Below are positions 26,254 to 34,700 of a stretch of DNA of 64,000 nucleotides, piece after piece. How positions within the stretch are numbered: position 1 is the first letter of the stretch; every line of letters starts with the position of its first letter. Made by a program: the position numbers and the translations under genes. The notes beneath the pieces are model-generated. The model was not told the DNA's origin and made no database searches. It was given only the letters and a program-made list of their open reading frames with translations. This DNA comes from Mycolicibacterium fallax (GTDB lineage Bacteria > Actinomycetota > Actinomycetes > Mycobacteriales > Mycobacteriaceae). The stretch lies in assembly GCF_010726955.1 (NCBI RefSeq), contig NZ_AP022603.1:3472001-3536000 (forward strand). The letters are read 5' to 3'.

Positions 26254-27392
26254 GTCGCACCGATGTCGGCACCGTCGAGGACCTGCACGCCTCGGCGACC
26301 AAGGTGGTCGGCCTCGACGACTTCGGCGGCGACGACGACAACTACCTGCAGGCCCTCGGCGTGCTGCTGGAGTCCTACCGCGACGAGGCCGGACTGACCG
26401 AGCTCGGCAGCAAGATGAGCCGGTTCTTCCTGCGAAATGCGTTGGTGGCCAGGCTGATGTCGGAGGCGGCCTGGAAGGCCAACCCCGGCTACGCCGCGGT
26501 GCCGATCGAGCGGCCGATCTTCGTCACCGGCCTGCCGCGCACCGGCACCACCGCGCTGCACCGGCTGCTGACCGCCGATCCGGGGCACCAGGGGCTGCAG
26601 CTGTGGCTGGCGGAGTTCCCGCAGCCGCGCCCGCCGCGGGACACCTGGGCGGCCAATCCGGTGTTCGCCCAGCTCGACGCCCAGTTCGCCAAGGCGCACA
26701 ACGAGGACCCCGAATATATGGGGCTGCACTTCATGTCGGCGGCCGAGGTGGAGGAGTGCTGGCAGCTGCTGCGGCAGTCGCTGCACTCGGTGTCCTACGA
26801 GACGCTGGCGCATCTGCCCGGCTACGCGCACTGGCTGGCCAGCCAGGACTGGACGAAATCCTATGCGCGGCACCGGCGCAACCTGCAGCTGATCGGACTC
26901 AACGACATCGGCAAGCGCTGGGTGCTGAAGAACCCCAGTCACCTGTTCGCGCTGGAGGCGCTGCTGGCCACCTACCCGGACGCGCTGGTGGTGCAGTGCC
27001 ACCGGCCGGCCGAGACGATCATGGCGTCGATGTGCTCGCTGTCGGCGCACACCACCGCGGGCTGGTCGAACACCTTCGTCGGCGCGCAGATCGGCGCCGA
27101 CGCGATGGACACCTGGTCGCGCGGGCTGTCGCTGTTCAACACCGAGCGGGCTCGCCACGACCCGGCGCAGTTCTGTGACGTCGACTACGCCGACTTCGTC
27201 GCCGACCCGGTCGGCACGGTGGCCGGCATCTACACCCACTTCGATCTGCCGCTGACCGAGGACGCGCGGGCGGCGATGGTGGACATGCACGAGGAGAGCC
27301 GGCGCGGTCCGCGGGCCCCGCGGCACAGCTACGCGCTGGCCGACTACGGTTTGACCGCCGGCGCGGTCCGGGAGCGCTTCGCCGATCTGTGA
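26250..27392 (+). CDS. Sulfotransferase-family protein, Rv3529c homolog
   Basis: The GTG start overlaps the SDR stop (GTGA). The 380-residue product carries the PAPS 5'-phosphosulfate loop IFVTGLPRTGTTALH at about 90-104. Later motifs (WVLKNPSHLFALEALLATYP and VVQCHRPAE) fit the 3'-phosphate-binding region of sulfotransferases. It may transfer sulfate to a sterol or lipid, or have lost that activity; no substrate is established here. It closes the Rv3531c-Rv3530c-Rv3529c operon, which is conserved in the same order in M. tuberculosis. Confidence 0.82.
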   Translation: MSRTDVGTVEDLHASATKVVGLDDFGGDDDNYLQALGVLLESYRDEAGLTELGSKMSRFFLRNALVARLMSEAAWKANPGYAAVPIERPIFVTGLPRTGTTALHRLLTADPGHQGLQLWLAEFPQPRPPRDTWAANPVFAQLDAQFAKAHNEDPEYMGLHFMSAAEVEECWQLLRQSLHSVSYETLAHLPGYAHWLASQDWTKSYARHRRNLQLIGLNDIGKRWVLKNPSHLFALEALLATYPDALVVQCHRPAETIMASMCSLSAHTTAGWSNTFVGAQIGADAMDTWSRGLSLFNTERARHDPAQFCDVDYADFVADPVGTVAGIYTHFDLPLTEDARAAMVDMHEESRRGPRAPRHSYALADYGLTAGAVRERFADL

Positions 27393-27490
27393 GTTCACCC
27401 ACAACGGGCGTCATAGCCTGTCCCCGGCGTCGGATTACAGGCACAATGGATACGTAAACTTGATCGAATCCAATGAAGGAGTGTCTTCTG

Positions 27491-28078
27491 ATGCCCGTGT
27501 TGACTATCGGTGACGAGTTCCCGGCCTACACCATGACCGCCGTCGTCGGTGGCGATCTGTCCGCCGTCAACGCCGCGTCGCCCGACGACTACTTCACCAC
27601 CGTGACCAGCGATGACGCCCCCGGTAAGTGGCGCGTGGTGTTCTTCTGGCCGAAGGACTTCACCTTCATCTGCCCGACCGAGATCGCCGCGTTCGGCAAG
27701 GCCAACGAGGACTTCGAGGACCGCGACACCAAGGTGATCGGCGTCTCGACCGACAACGAGTTCGTGCACTTCCAGTGGCGTGCCCAGCACGAGGACCTCA
27801 AGACGCTGCCGTTCCCGATGGCCAGCGACCTCAAGCGGGACCTGGTCGAGGCGGCCGGCGTGCTCAACGCCGACGGGGTGGCCGACCGCGCCACCTTCAT
27901 CATCGACCCGGACAACGTCATCCAGTTCGTCTCGGTGACCGCGGGCTCGGTGGGCCGCAACGTCGACGAGGTGCTGCGGGTGCTCGACGCGCTGCAGTCC
28001 GACGAGCTGTGCGCCTGCAACTGGCGCAAGGGTGACCCGACCATCAACGTCGGTGAGCTGCTCAACGAGGCGGTGTAA
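27491..28078 (+). CDS. ahpC: Alkyl hydroperoxide reductase peroxiredoxin AhpC
   Basis: The 195-residue peroxiredoxin has peroxidatic Cys61 in FTFICPTEIAAFG and the C-terminal pair Cys174/Cys176 (DELCACNW) characteristic of mycobacterial AhpC. It reduces hydroperoxides and peroxynitrite and is recycled by AhpD. The ATG at 27491 follows AAGGAG; an ATG at 27473 in frame is less well placed. No oxyR gene is adjacent, in contrast to several mycobacteria where oxyR is divergent from ahpC. Its position inside the steroid locus is unusual. Confidence 0.96.
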   Translation: MPVLTIGDEFPAYTMTAVVGGDLSAVNAASPDDYFTTVTSDDAPGKWRVVFFWPKDFTFICPTEIAAFGKANEDFEDRDTKVIGVSTDNEFVHFQWRAQHEDLKTLPFPMASDLKRDLVEAAGVLNADGVADRATFIIDPDNVIQFVSVTAGSVGRNVDEVLRVLDALQSDELCACNWRKGDPTINVGELLNEAV

Positions 28079-28081
28079 GCC

Positions 28082-28609
28082 TTGAGCATCGACGCACTCA
28101 AGGAAGCCCTTCCCGAGTACGCCAAGGATCTCAAGCTCAACCTCGGCTCGATCGCGCGGTCGACCGAGCTCACTGAGCAGCAGCTGTGGGGAGCGCTGGT
28201 GGCCACCGCGGCCGCCACGCGCCACCCCGGCCTGCTCAAGGAGATCGCCGAGGACGCGCTGGACATCCTGTCCGCGGAGGCCTACCACGCCGCACTCGGC
28301 GCGGCCGCCATCATGGGGATGAACAACGTGTTCTACCGCGGCCGGGGCTACCTGGACGGCCGGTACGACGACCAGCGGGTCGGCCTGCGGATGAACATCA
28401 TCGGCAATCCCGGTGTGCCCAAAGAAGATTTCGAGCTGTGGTCGATGGCCGTCTCGGCCATCAACGGCTGCGAACACTGCGTCGGCGCGCACGAGGCCGT
28501 CGTCCGTGAGGCCGGGCTGTCCAAGCCGGCGATCTTCGAGGCGATTCGGCTGGCGTCGATCATCGCCGGTGTGGGCCAGGCGCTGTCGATCGTCGACGCG
28601 CTGAACTGA
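28082..28609 (+). CDS. ahpD: Alkylhydroperoxidase AhpD
   Basis: The product is 175 residues from a TTG start 3 bases after ahpC. The active-site motif CEHCVGAH gives Cys130, Cys133 and His137, with Glu118 upstream, matching known AhpD. It connects dihydrolipoamide-based electron transfer (DlaT/Lpd) to AhpC. TTG is chosen because it gives the standard N-terminus ([20 protein letters not shown]). It is followed 14 bases later by the 3' end of a convergent gene. Confidence 0.95.
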   Translation: MSIDALKEALPEYAKDLKLNLGSIARSTELTEQQLWGALVATAAATRHPGLLKEIAEDALDILSAEAYHAALGAAAIMGMNNVFYRGRGYLDGRYDDQRVGLRMNIIGNPGVPKEDFELWSMAVSAINGCEHCVGAHEAVVREAGLSKPAIFEAIRLASIIAGVGQALSIVDALN

Positions 28610-28623
28610 AGAAAGACCGAGCA

Positions 28624-29085
28624 CTACCCGTCGCCGGGGGATGGCGCACTGGAGAACGCTTCCAGGCATCCCTCGGCGACGGCGTGTTTGATGCTGTCCG
28701 CCAGTCGCGGGCAGGACCGCTCCCGGCCGCTGTCCCCGCCGGCCGCGCGCACCTCGGCGAAGTGCGCGCAGCGCGCCGCCGCGGCAGAATTCCACTGCAC
28801 GGCGGTGTATTCCGGTCCGAGCTTCTTCACCGACACTTGGGCGTGGCAGTGCCGGCAGTCCACCGGCGCCAGTCCCGCGGTCAGATAGCGCTGCCGATCG
28901 GCCGCGGTGGCGGCCTGCGCGGCCGCCGCCCGGGCCGGATCGTCGTGATAGTCCGGGGCCTTGCCCCAGGACCGTGCGCCGGGCGCCCCGTCGCCGGGGT
29001 GCTGGGGATGGGCGTGCCCGTCGTCGTGCCCGCCGGCCAGCAGTGCCATGGACCGGGCCAGGCCGTCGACGTCCGGGCCGTCCAT
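28624..29085 (-). CDS. Rv3527 homolog, cysteine-rich protein coupled to kshA
   Basis: The 153-residue product starts 2 bases after the kshA stop, so it is the second gene of that operon, as Rv3527 is in M. tuberculosis. The first 65 residues are His/Asp/Ala-rich and probably flexible. The rest has Cys77 and Cys80-His81 (CRHCH), Cys106, Cys125 and Cys140, enough ligands for a zinc or iron-sulfur site. No family function is known to me. Tight linkage suggests help with KshA assembly, electron delivery or regulation, which is inference. Confidence 0.75.
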   Translation of the reverse strand: MDGPDVDGLARSMALLAGGHDDGHAHPQHPGDGAPGARSWGKAPDYHDDPARAAAAQAATAADRQRYLTAGLAPVDCRHCHAQVSVKKLGPEYTAVQWNSAAAARCAHFAEVRAAGGDSGRERSCPRLADSIKHAVAEGCLEAFSSAPSPGDG

Positions 29086-29087
29086 CT

Positions 29088-30227
29088 CTAGGCCTCCTGC
29101 TCCTGGCGCTTGAGGTTCTCGGCCACCTCGACGTTCCACTTCGCCACCGCCGCGGTGGTGTCCACCTCGAGCTCGTAGCGGTCGGTCATCTCCGCGGTCA
29201 CGTCGGCGACGTCGACATAGAACTGCTGGTACCAGCGGCGCATCTGGTAGACCGGGCCGTCCTCCTCGACCAGCAGCGGGTTGTCGATCCGGGTCTTGTG
29301 CTTCCAGATCTCCACGTCCTGCAGGAAGCCCTTGGTCACCCCGGAGGTCATCGCCTCGGCCAGCTTCTCGGTGGTGGCCTCGTCGAGGCCCTTGGGCTTC
29401 TCCACGATGACACCCCACTGCAGCATGAAGGTGTCCTGGGTGACCGGGTAGTGGCAGTTGATCAGGATGGACTCGGCCTTGAACCCGCCGTAGGTGTTGT
29501 GCAGCCAGTTGATCATGAAGGACGGGCCGAAGTAGGACGCCTCGGACTCCAGCTTCGACTCGCCGTAGGCGGTGCCGAGGTCGGCGACGTCCGGGCGGCC
29601 CAGGTTGGTCAGGTACTGGCTGGCGATGTGGCCCTCGAAGACGTTCTTGAAGAACGTCGGCAGGCCGTAGTGGATGTAGAAGAAGTGCGCCATGTCGGTG
29701 ACGTTGTCGATGATCTCCCGGCAGTTGGAGCCCTCGATCAGCATCGAGTTCCACTTCCAGTCGGTCCACTCGCCGCCGGACCACTCCGGGATCTCCGGGA
29801 TCCGGACCTCCGGCTGCGGCGGGTTGCCCTCGTGGTCGTGCCAGACGAACAGCAGGCCGCCGCGCACGTCGGTGTGCCAGGCGCGGGTGCGGGCCAGCCG
29901 CGGGGTGCGCTTGGCGTACGGCACCAGCTTGCACTTGCCGTCGCCGCCCCAGCGCCAGTCGTGGAACGGGCAGGCGATGTTGTCGTCCTTGATGGTGCCC
30001 TGGGACAGGTCCCCGCCCATGTGCCGGCAGTAGGCGTCCAGGATCTTGATCTCGCCGGCGGAGTCGGCGAAGACCACCAGCTTGGTGCCGAAGGCGTGCA
30101 CGCTGTGCGGCTCGCCGTCCTGGAAGGTCGTCACCGGCCCCAGGCAGTGCCAGCCGCGTGCGTAGCGGTCCGGCAGGTCCCCGGTGTCGATCTCACGAAT
30201 GCTGCTGTGGGCTGTTTCGGTGGTCAT
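29088..30227 (-). CDS. kshA: 3-Ketosteroid 9-alpha-hydroxylase oxygenase KshA
   Basis: The 379-residue Rieske oxygenase has the [2Fe-2S] ligands Cys67, His69, Cys86 and His89 (YCRHMGGD and ACPFHDW). The mononuclear-iron ligands His181 and His186 follow Asn175 (NVTDMAHFFYIHYG). With the reductase KshB (not in this window) it hydroxylates C9 of androstadienedione-type CoA esters or ketones. This causes ring-B opening when combined with KstD. A KstR operator lies 24 bases upstream. It corresponds to Rv3526. Confidence 0.96.
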   Translation of the reverse strand: MTTETAHSSIREIDTGDLPDRYARGWHCLGPVTTFQDGEPHSVHAFGTKLVVFADSAGEIKILDAYCRHMGGDLSQGTIKDDNIACPFHDWRWGGDGKCKLVPYAKRTPRLARTRAWHTDVRGGLLFVWHDHEGNPPQPEVRIPEIPEWSGGEWTDWKWNSMLIEGSNCREIIDNVTDMAHFFYIHYGLPTFFKNVFEGHIASQYLTNLGRPDVADLGTAYGESKLESEASYFGPSFMINWLHNTYGGFKAESILINCHYPVTQDTFMLQWGVIVEKPKGLDEATTEKLAEAMTSGVTKGFLQDVEIWKHKTRIDNPLLVEEDGPVYQMRRWYQQFYVDVADVTAEMTDRYELEVDTTAAVAKWNVEVAENLKRQEQEA

Positions 30228-30250
30228 CGCGCCTCCCTGATGCTCTTAAC

Positions 30251-30264
30251 TAGAACACGTTACA
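30251..30264. promoter_or_regulatory. KstR operator upstream of kshA
   Basis: TAGAACACGTTACA matches TnnAACnnGTTnnA exactly. It lies in the 70-base gap between the end of ltp3 and the start of kshA, so kshA can be induced separately from the ltp operon although both read leftwards. Confidence 0.88.
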
Positions 30265-30297
30265 GTTTTGTCCGCGTTATGTGCAACGATTGGCGGG

Positions 30298-31479
30298 TCA
30301 GCTGGGGGATTTCGGCTTGTCGGCCGACACCACCCACATGGAGAAGTACTGCGCGCCGCCGCCGTAGGCGTGCCCGAGGGCCTTGCGGGCGCCCGGGACC
30401 TGGTGGTCGCCGCCCTTGCCCATCACCTGGATCGCGGACTCGGCGAACCGGATCATCCCGGAGGCGCCGATCGGATTCGACGACAGCACGCCGCCGGACG
30501 GGTTGAACGGGATCTTCCCGCCGATCGCCGTCTCGCCGGCCTCGGTCAGCTTCCAGCCGTCGCCCTCGGCGGCGAACCCGAGGCTCTCCAGCCACATCGG
30601 CTCGTACCAGGAGAACGGCACGTACACCTCCGCGACGTCGATCTCCTCGATCGGGTTGGTGATGCCCGCGTCGCGCCACAGCGCCGCCGCGGCGTCCCGG
30701 CTGGCCTGCGGGTTGACCTGGTCGCGGCCGGCGTACGCCAGCGGTTCGGTGCGCAGCGCGGTGGCGTTGATCCAGGCCACCGGGTGGCCGTCGGCGATTC
30801 GGGCGTCGGCCGCGGCCTCGTCACCGATCACCATGGCCGCCGCGCCGTCGGAGGACGGGCAGGTCTCGTCGTAGCGGATCGGATCCCACAGCATCGGCGA
30901 GGCCAGCACCTTCTCCACGGTGATGTCCGGCTGGTGCAGATGCGCCAGCGGGTTGCGGGCGCCGTTGAGCCGGTCCTTGACCGCCACCATCGCGCCGATG
31001 TGAGTCGGCGCGCCGGAGCGGCGGATGTAGGCCCGCACGTGCGGGGCGAAGTAGCCGCCCGCGCCCGCGCCGACCGGCTTGGTGAACGGCACCGGGATGC
31101 TCAGCGCCCACATCGCGTTGGACTCGGACTGCTTCTCCCACGACATGGTCAGCACCCGGCGGTACTTGCCGGCCTGCACCAGGCTGGCCGCCACGATCGC
31201 CGTGGTGCCGCCCACCGAGCCGGCGGTGTGCACCCGGATCAGCGGCTTGTTCGTCGCGCCGGTGGCATCGGCCATGAACAGCTCGGGCATCATCACGCCC
31301 TCGAAGAAGTCCGGTGCCTTGCCGACCACCACCGCATCGATATCGGCCATGGTGACCCCGGCGTCGGCCAGCGCGGCGTCGATCGCCTCGCGCACCAGGC
31401 CGTTCATCGACACGTCCTTGCGCTTGGCCACGTAGCGGGTCTGCCCGGTGCCCAGCACCGCCGCGAGTTGCTTGCTCAC
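30298..31479 (-). CDS. ltp3: Thiolase-like lipid-transfer protein Ltp3
   Basis: The GTG at 31479 overlaps the ltp4 stop (GTGA) and gives 393 residues, the size of Rv3523. The fold is the thiolase/SCP-x type: TAGSVGGTTAIVAAS near residue 89 and a C-terminal region GGVLSSNPIGASGM followed by HAYGGGAQYFSMW. At the place of the usual thiolase nucleophile Cys there is Ser (GSVGG), as in the retro-aldolase Ltp2 group. It probably cleaves or processes a side-chain CoA intermediate together with Ltp4 and the OB-fold protein encoded first in this operon. Confidence 0.85.
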   Translation of the reverse strand: MSKQLAAVLGTGQTRYVAKRKDVSMNGLVREAIDAALADAGVTMADIDAVVVGKAPDFFEGVMMPELFMADATGATNKPLIRVHTAGSVGGTTAIVAASLVQAGKYRRVLTMSWEKQSESNAMWALSIPVPFTKPVGAGAGGYFAPHVRAYIRRSGAPTHIGAMVAVKDRLNGARNPLAHLHQPDITVEKVLASPMLWDPIRYDETCPSSDGAAAMVIGDEAAADARIADGHPVAWINATALRTEPLAYAGRDQVNPQASRDAAAALWRDAGITNPIEEIDVAEVYVPFSWYEPMWLESLGFAAEGDGWKLTEAGETAIGGKIPFNPSGGVLSSNPIGASGMIRFAESAIQVMGKGGDHQVPGARKALGHAYGGGAQYFSMWVVSADKPKSPS

Positions 31480-32537
31480 TTGTCCCGACCTTCCATCACG
31501 GCGACCAGATTCTGTTGCAGCGCGGGCCCGCTGGTGGCGTGCGCCAGCGTCCGTTGCGCCGAGCCCGACCAGATGGCCCGGGCGGCGTAGCCGATCCGCT
31601 CCAGCCCGGCGGCGAACATCGGGTTGCCGGCCAGCGCGCCGCCGGACGGGTTGATCCGGGTGTCCGGCCCCAGCCCGATCGCCTCGCGCAGGATCAGCTG
31701 CTGATGAGTGAACGGCGCGTGCAGCTCGGCGACCTGCACCGAGCCGGCGTCGCCGCCGAGGGCCGCGGCCGCCGAGGCCGCGGTGGACGGGGACACCGTC
31801 AGGTCCCGGGCGCCCAGGATCGGGGTCTCGATGCGGTGCTCGAACCCGGTGATCCAGGCCGGGTTCTCCCGCAGCTCGCGGGCCCGGTCGCCGGCGGCCA
31901 GCACGATCGCGGCCGCGCCGTCGGTGATCGGGGCGATGTCGTGGCGGCGCAGCGGGTCGGCGAAGAACGGCCGGTCCAGCAGCTCGGCCACCGAATCGGC
32001 GGGCTCGACCGAGTCCGGCCGGGGGGCGGCGGCGAACGAATCCAGCGCCACCTGGGCCATCTGCTCGGCGGTCCAGGTCCCGGCGTCCAGCCCGGCCCGG
32101 GCCTGCAGGCCGGCCATCGACACCGAGTCCGGCCACAGCGGGGCCACCGTGTACGGGTCGGTCTGCAGCGCCAGCACCCGGCGCAGGGTCCCCGCGCTGG
32201 ACTTGCCGAAGCCGTACACCAGCGCGGTCTCGACCTGGCCGGTCATGATCTTGATGTAGGCCTCGTACAGCGCCCAGGCGCCGTCCATCTCGACGTGCGA
32301 CTCGTTGATCGGCGGCACCGCGCCGATCGAGTCGATCGCGGAGATGAACGAGAACGCCCGTCCGGCCAGGTAGTCCGAGGAGCCCGAGCACCAGAAGCCG
32401 ATGTCGCGCTGGGTGATGCCCAGCTCCTGCTTGAGCTCGGTGAAGCACGGCATCAGCATCTCGACGCCGTTGGTGGTGCCCTCGGTGCGGCGCACGTGCG
32501 GGGCGTGGGCGAAGCCCACCACTGCAATGTCGGTCAC
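31476..32537 (-). CDS. ltp4: Thiolase-like lipid-transfer protein Ltp4
   Basis: The 353-residue product is close to Rv3522 in length. Thiolase-superfamily features include GFWCSGSSDYLAGRAF, ITDGAAAIVLAAGDRA and the late RINPSGGALAGNPMFAAG. The segment that normally holds the nucleophilic Cys reads HVEMDGAWALYEAY, so classical thiolysis is unlikely. Lacking the usual Cys, it may be a structural or substrate-binding subunit that pairs with Ltp3. It is the middle gene of the operon that begins with the DUF35-like gene. Confidence 0.85.
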   Translation of the reverse strand: MTDIAVVGFAHAPHVRRTEGTTNGVEMLMPCFTELKQELGITQRDIGFWCSGSSDYLAGRAFSFISAIDSIGAVPPINESHVEMDGAWALYEAYIKIMTGQVETALVYGFGKSSAGTLRRVLALQTDPYTVAPLWPDSVSMAGLQARAGLDAGTWTAEQMAQVALDSFAAAPRPDSVEPADSVAELLDRPFFADPLRRHDIAPITDGAAAIVLAAGDRARELRENPAWITGFEHRIETPILGARDLTVSPSTAASAAAALGGDAGSVQVAELHAPFTHQQLILREAIGLGPDTRINPSGGALAGNPMFAAGLERIGYAARAIWSGSAQRTLAHATSGPALQQNLVAVMEGRDK

Positions 32538-32550
32538 GATCGCAATCCCC

Positions 32551-33558
32551 TTACAGGTGGTGCTTGTAGCTGTCGTAGTCGGCGTCGGGTTCGCCGCTGG
32601 GCCGGAAGTAGTCGATGTTGTCGATGCCCAGGCCCCACTGCTCGCGCGGCTTCCACACCGCGGCGACCCGCATGCCCATCCGCACCTGATCGGCGTCGAT
32701 CTCGGTGACCAGGTGCAGGAACGGGATGTCGGCGCCGTCGAGCAGCACGTAGGCCGCCACGTACGGCGGCTTGATCCGCTGCCCGGGGAACGGGATGTTG
32801 ATGATCGCGAAGGTCGTCACGGTGCCGGTGTCGGGCAGCTCGACGAACTCGGTCATGGTGGTGCCGGTGACCGGGTCGGCCTCCCGGGGCGGGAAGTAGG
32901 TCGGCCCGGGGGTGCCGTCGGCGGCCACCGAGCGCCCGCCGAGCAGCTTGCCCTGCTGCAGCGCGCGCAGGTAGGCGCTTTCCGGCTGCGAGGCCGAATG
33001 CTGGATCTCGATCGAGGACGGGCACACCAGCAGGGTCACCGGGTCCCGGTCGTCGTCGGCCTCGGCGACCGGCTCGGCGTCTTCGCCGGGCCGAAAGCAG
33101 GCGATGTCGGTGATCGCGCCGACCGGTTCGTCGACCCAGTGCGCGTGCACCCGGGCGCCGGTCAGGTCGCCGGGGTGCTCGCCGTCGGTGTCCACGGCGT
33201 GCAGCAGCGCGATGTCGGCGCCGTCGAGCCGGATCAGCGCCCAGGCGAACGGCCGATCCAGCGGCTGGCCCTCCAGCGGCTCGGGCTGCCAGGTCCACGA
33301 CACCACGGTGCCCACCGCGGACACCGGGACCACCTCGGTCAGCGCCTGGTAGGTCACCGGGTCATACTCGGCCGGTGGGACGAACACCCGGCCGTCGGAA
33401 CCGCGGGTGCCGACGATGCGGCGCGAGCGCAGCGCGGTGAAGAACGCGCCGAGCACCGGACCCACCGAACGGGTGTAGTCAAAGGACAGCTTCAGCGGGG
33501 CCGAAAGCGGAGGTTCACGGTCATCGATCAGCGACGGGCCGGTATGACGGGCATTCAC
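32551..33558 (-). CDS. Tandem OB-fold (DUF35-like) protein, Rv3521 homolog
   Basis: The 335-residue product contains two related halves. The first has GTVVSWTWQP and ALIRLDGADIALLHAVD; the second has GTVTTFAIIN and AYVLLDGADIPFLHLV. The repeat indicates an internal duplication of the OB-fold. Only one cysteine is visible in the linker, so the usual DUF35 zinc ribbon with four Cys appears lost. DUF35 proteins are obligate partners of thiolase-like aldolases, and this gene heads the ltp4-ltp3 operon. The GTG start sits 9 bases from the KstR site. Rv3521 is somewhat shorter, so a later start is possible. Confidence 0.8.
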   Translation of the reverse strand: MNARHTGPSLIDDREPPLSAPLKLSFDYTRSVGPVLGAFFTALRSRRIVGTRGSDGRVFVPPAEYDPVTYQALTEVVPVSAVGTVVSWTWQPEPLEGQPLDRPFAWALIRLDGADIALLHAVDTDGEHPGDLTGARVHAHWVDEPVGAITDIACFRPGEDAEPVAEADDDRDPVTLLVCPSSIEIQHSASQPESAYLRALQQGKLLGGRSVAADGTPGPTYFPPREADPVTGTTMTEFVELPDTGTVTTFAIINIPFPGQRIKPPYVAAYVLLDGADIPFLHLVTEIDADQVRMGMRVAAVWKPREQWGLGIDNIDYFRPSGEPDADYDSYKHHL

Positions 33559-33567
33559 GGCATCGAG

Positions 33568-33581
33568 TAGAACAGGTTCTA
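33568..33581. promoter_or_regulatory. KstR operator between the ltp operon and the LLM oxidoreductase gene
   Basis: TAGAACAGGTTCTA matches the consensus at all defined bases and is a palindrome apart from its centre. It lies 9 bases from the start of the Rv3521-like gene and 44 bases from the divergent Rv3520c-like gene, so it should control both directions. Confidence 0.88.
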
Positions 33582-33625
33582 ACTATCGCCGCAAGGACGG
33601 GTCCCCGCAACGAAAGGGCGCACGC

Positions 33626-34657
33626 ATGAAACTGGGTCTGCAACTGGGGTACTGGGGTGCGCAGCCGCCCACCGATCACGCCGAGCTGGTCGCCGCCGCC
33701 GAGGACGCCGGCTTCGACACGGTCTTCACCGCCGAGGCGTGGGGCTCGGACGCCTACACGCCGCTGGCCTGGTGGGGTCGGCAGACCTCCCGGCTGCGGC
33801 TGGGCACCTCGGTGGTGCAGCTGTCCGCGCGCACCCCGACCGCCTGCGCGATGGCCGCGCTGACCCTGGATCACCTGTCCGGCGGCAGGCACATCCTGGG
33901 CCTCGGGGTGTCCGGGCCGCAGGTGGTGGAGGGCTGGTACGGCCAGCGCTTCCCCAAGCCGCTGGCCCGCACCCGCGAGTACGTCGACATCATCCGGCAG
34001 GTCTGGGCCCGGCAGGCGCCGGTGACCAGCGCGGGCCCGCACTACCCGCTGCCGCTGACCGGGGCGGGCAGCACCGGCCTGGGCAAGGCGCTCAAGCCGA
34101 TCACCCACCCGCGCCGCGCCGACATCCCGATCATGCTGGGGGCCGAGGGCCCGAAGAACATCGCGATGACCGCCGAGATCGCCGACGGCTGGCTGCCGAT
34201 CTTCTACTCGCCGCGGCTGGCCCCGATGTACAACGAGTGGCTCGACGAGGGTTTCGCCCGGCCGGGCGCGCGCCGCAGCCGGGCCGACTTCGAGATCTGC
34301 GCGACCGCGCAGGTGGTGGTCACCGATGACCGGCCCGCCGTGCTCAGCGCGATCAAGCCGTTCCTGGCGCTCTACATGGGCGGGATGGGCGCCGAGGACA
34401 CCAACTTCCACGCCGACGTGTACCGCCGGATGGGCTACGCCGAGGTGGTCGACGACGTCACCCGGCTGTTCCGGGCCGGCCGCAAGGACGAGGCCGCCAC
34501 CGTCATCCCCGACGAGCTCGTCGACGACGCCGCGATCGTCGGCACCGTCGACTACGTGCGCGAACAGATCGCCGCCTGGGAGGCCGCCGGGGTGACCATG
34601 ATGGTGGTCGGCGCGAAATCGGAGCAGCAGATCAGGGACCTGGTCGCGCTGGTGTGA
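33626..34657 (+). CDS. LLM-class, probably F420-dependent oxidoreductase, Rv3520c homolog
   Basis: The 343-residue product has the luciferase-like monooxygenase TIM-barrel pattern: KLGLQLGYWG at the start, FTAEAWGSDAYTPLAWWG, LRLGTSVVQLSARTP, and GLGVSGPQVVEGWYG. These are typical of actinobacterial F420-linked members. The ATG follows AAAGGGCG. It is divergent from the ltp operon across a shared KstR site and belongs to the conserved cholesterol regulon. Its substrate is unknown; a hydride transfer on a side-chain or ring intermediate is likely. Confidence 0.85.
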   Translation: MKLGLQLGYWGAQPPTDHAELVAAAEDAGFDTVFTAEAWGSDAYTPLAWWGRQTSRLRLGTSVVQLSARTPTACAMAALTLDHLSGGRHILGLGVSGPQVVEGWYGQRFPKPLARTREYVDIIRQVWARQAPVTSAGPHYPLPLTGAGSTGLGKALKPITHPRRADIPIMLGAEGPKNIAMTAEIADGWLPIFYSPRLAPMYNEWLDEGFARPGARRSRADFEICATAQVVVTDDRPAVLSAIKPFLALYMGGMGAEDTNFHADVYRRMGYAEVVDDVTRLFRAGRKDEAATVIPDELVDDAAIVGTVDYVREQIAAWEAAGVTMMVVGAKSEQQIRDLVALV

Positions 34658-34676
34658 CCCCGGCTGCCCGGGTGAT

Positions 34677-34690
34677 TAGAACGCGTTCTA
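34677..34690. promoter_or_regulatory. KstR operator upstream of the Rv3519 homolog and cyp142
   Basis: TAGAACGCGTTCTA is a perfect 14-base palindrome that matches the KstR consensus. It lies 10 bases before the ATG at 34701 and only about 20 bases after the preceding stop. The downstream transcript must be almost leaderless. Confidence 0.9.
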
Positions 34691-34700
34691 GATTGGCGTG

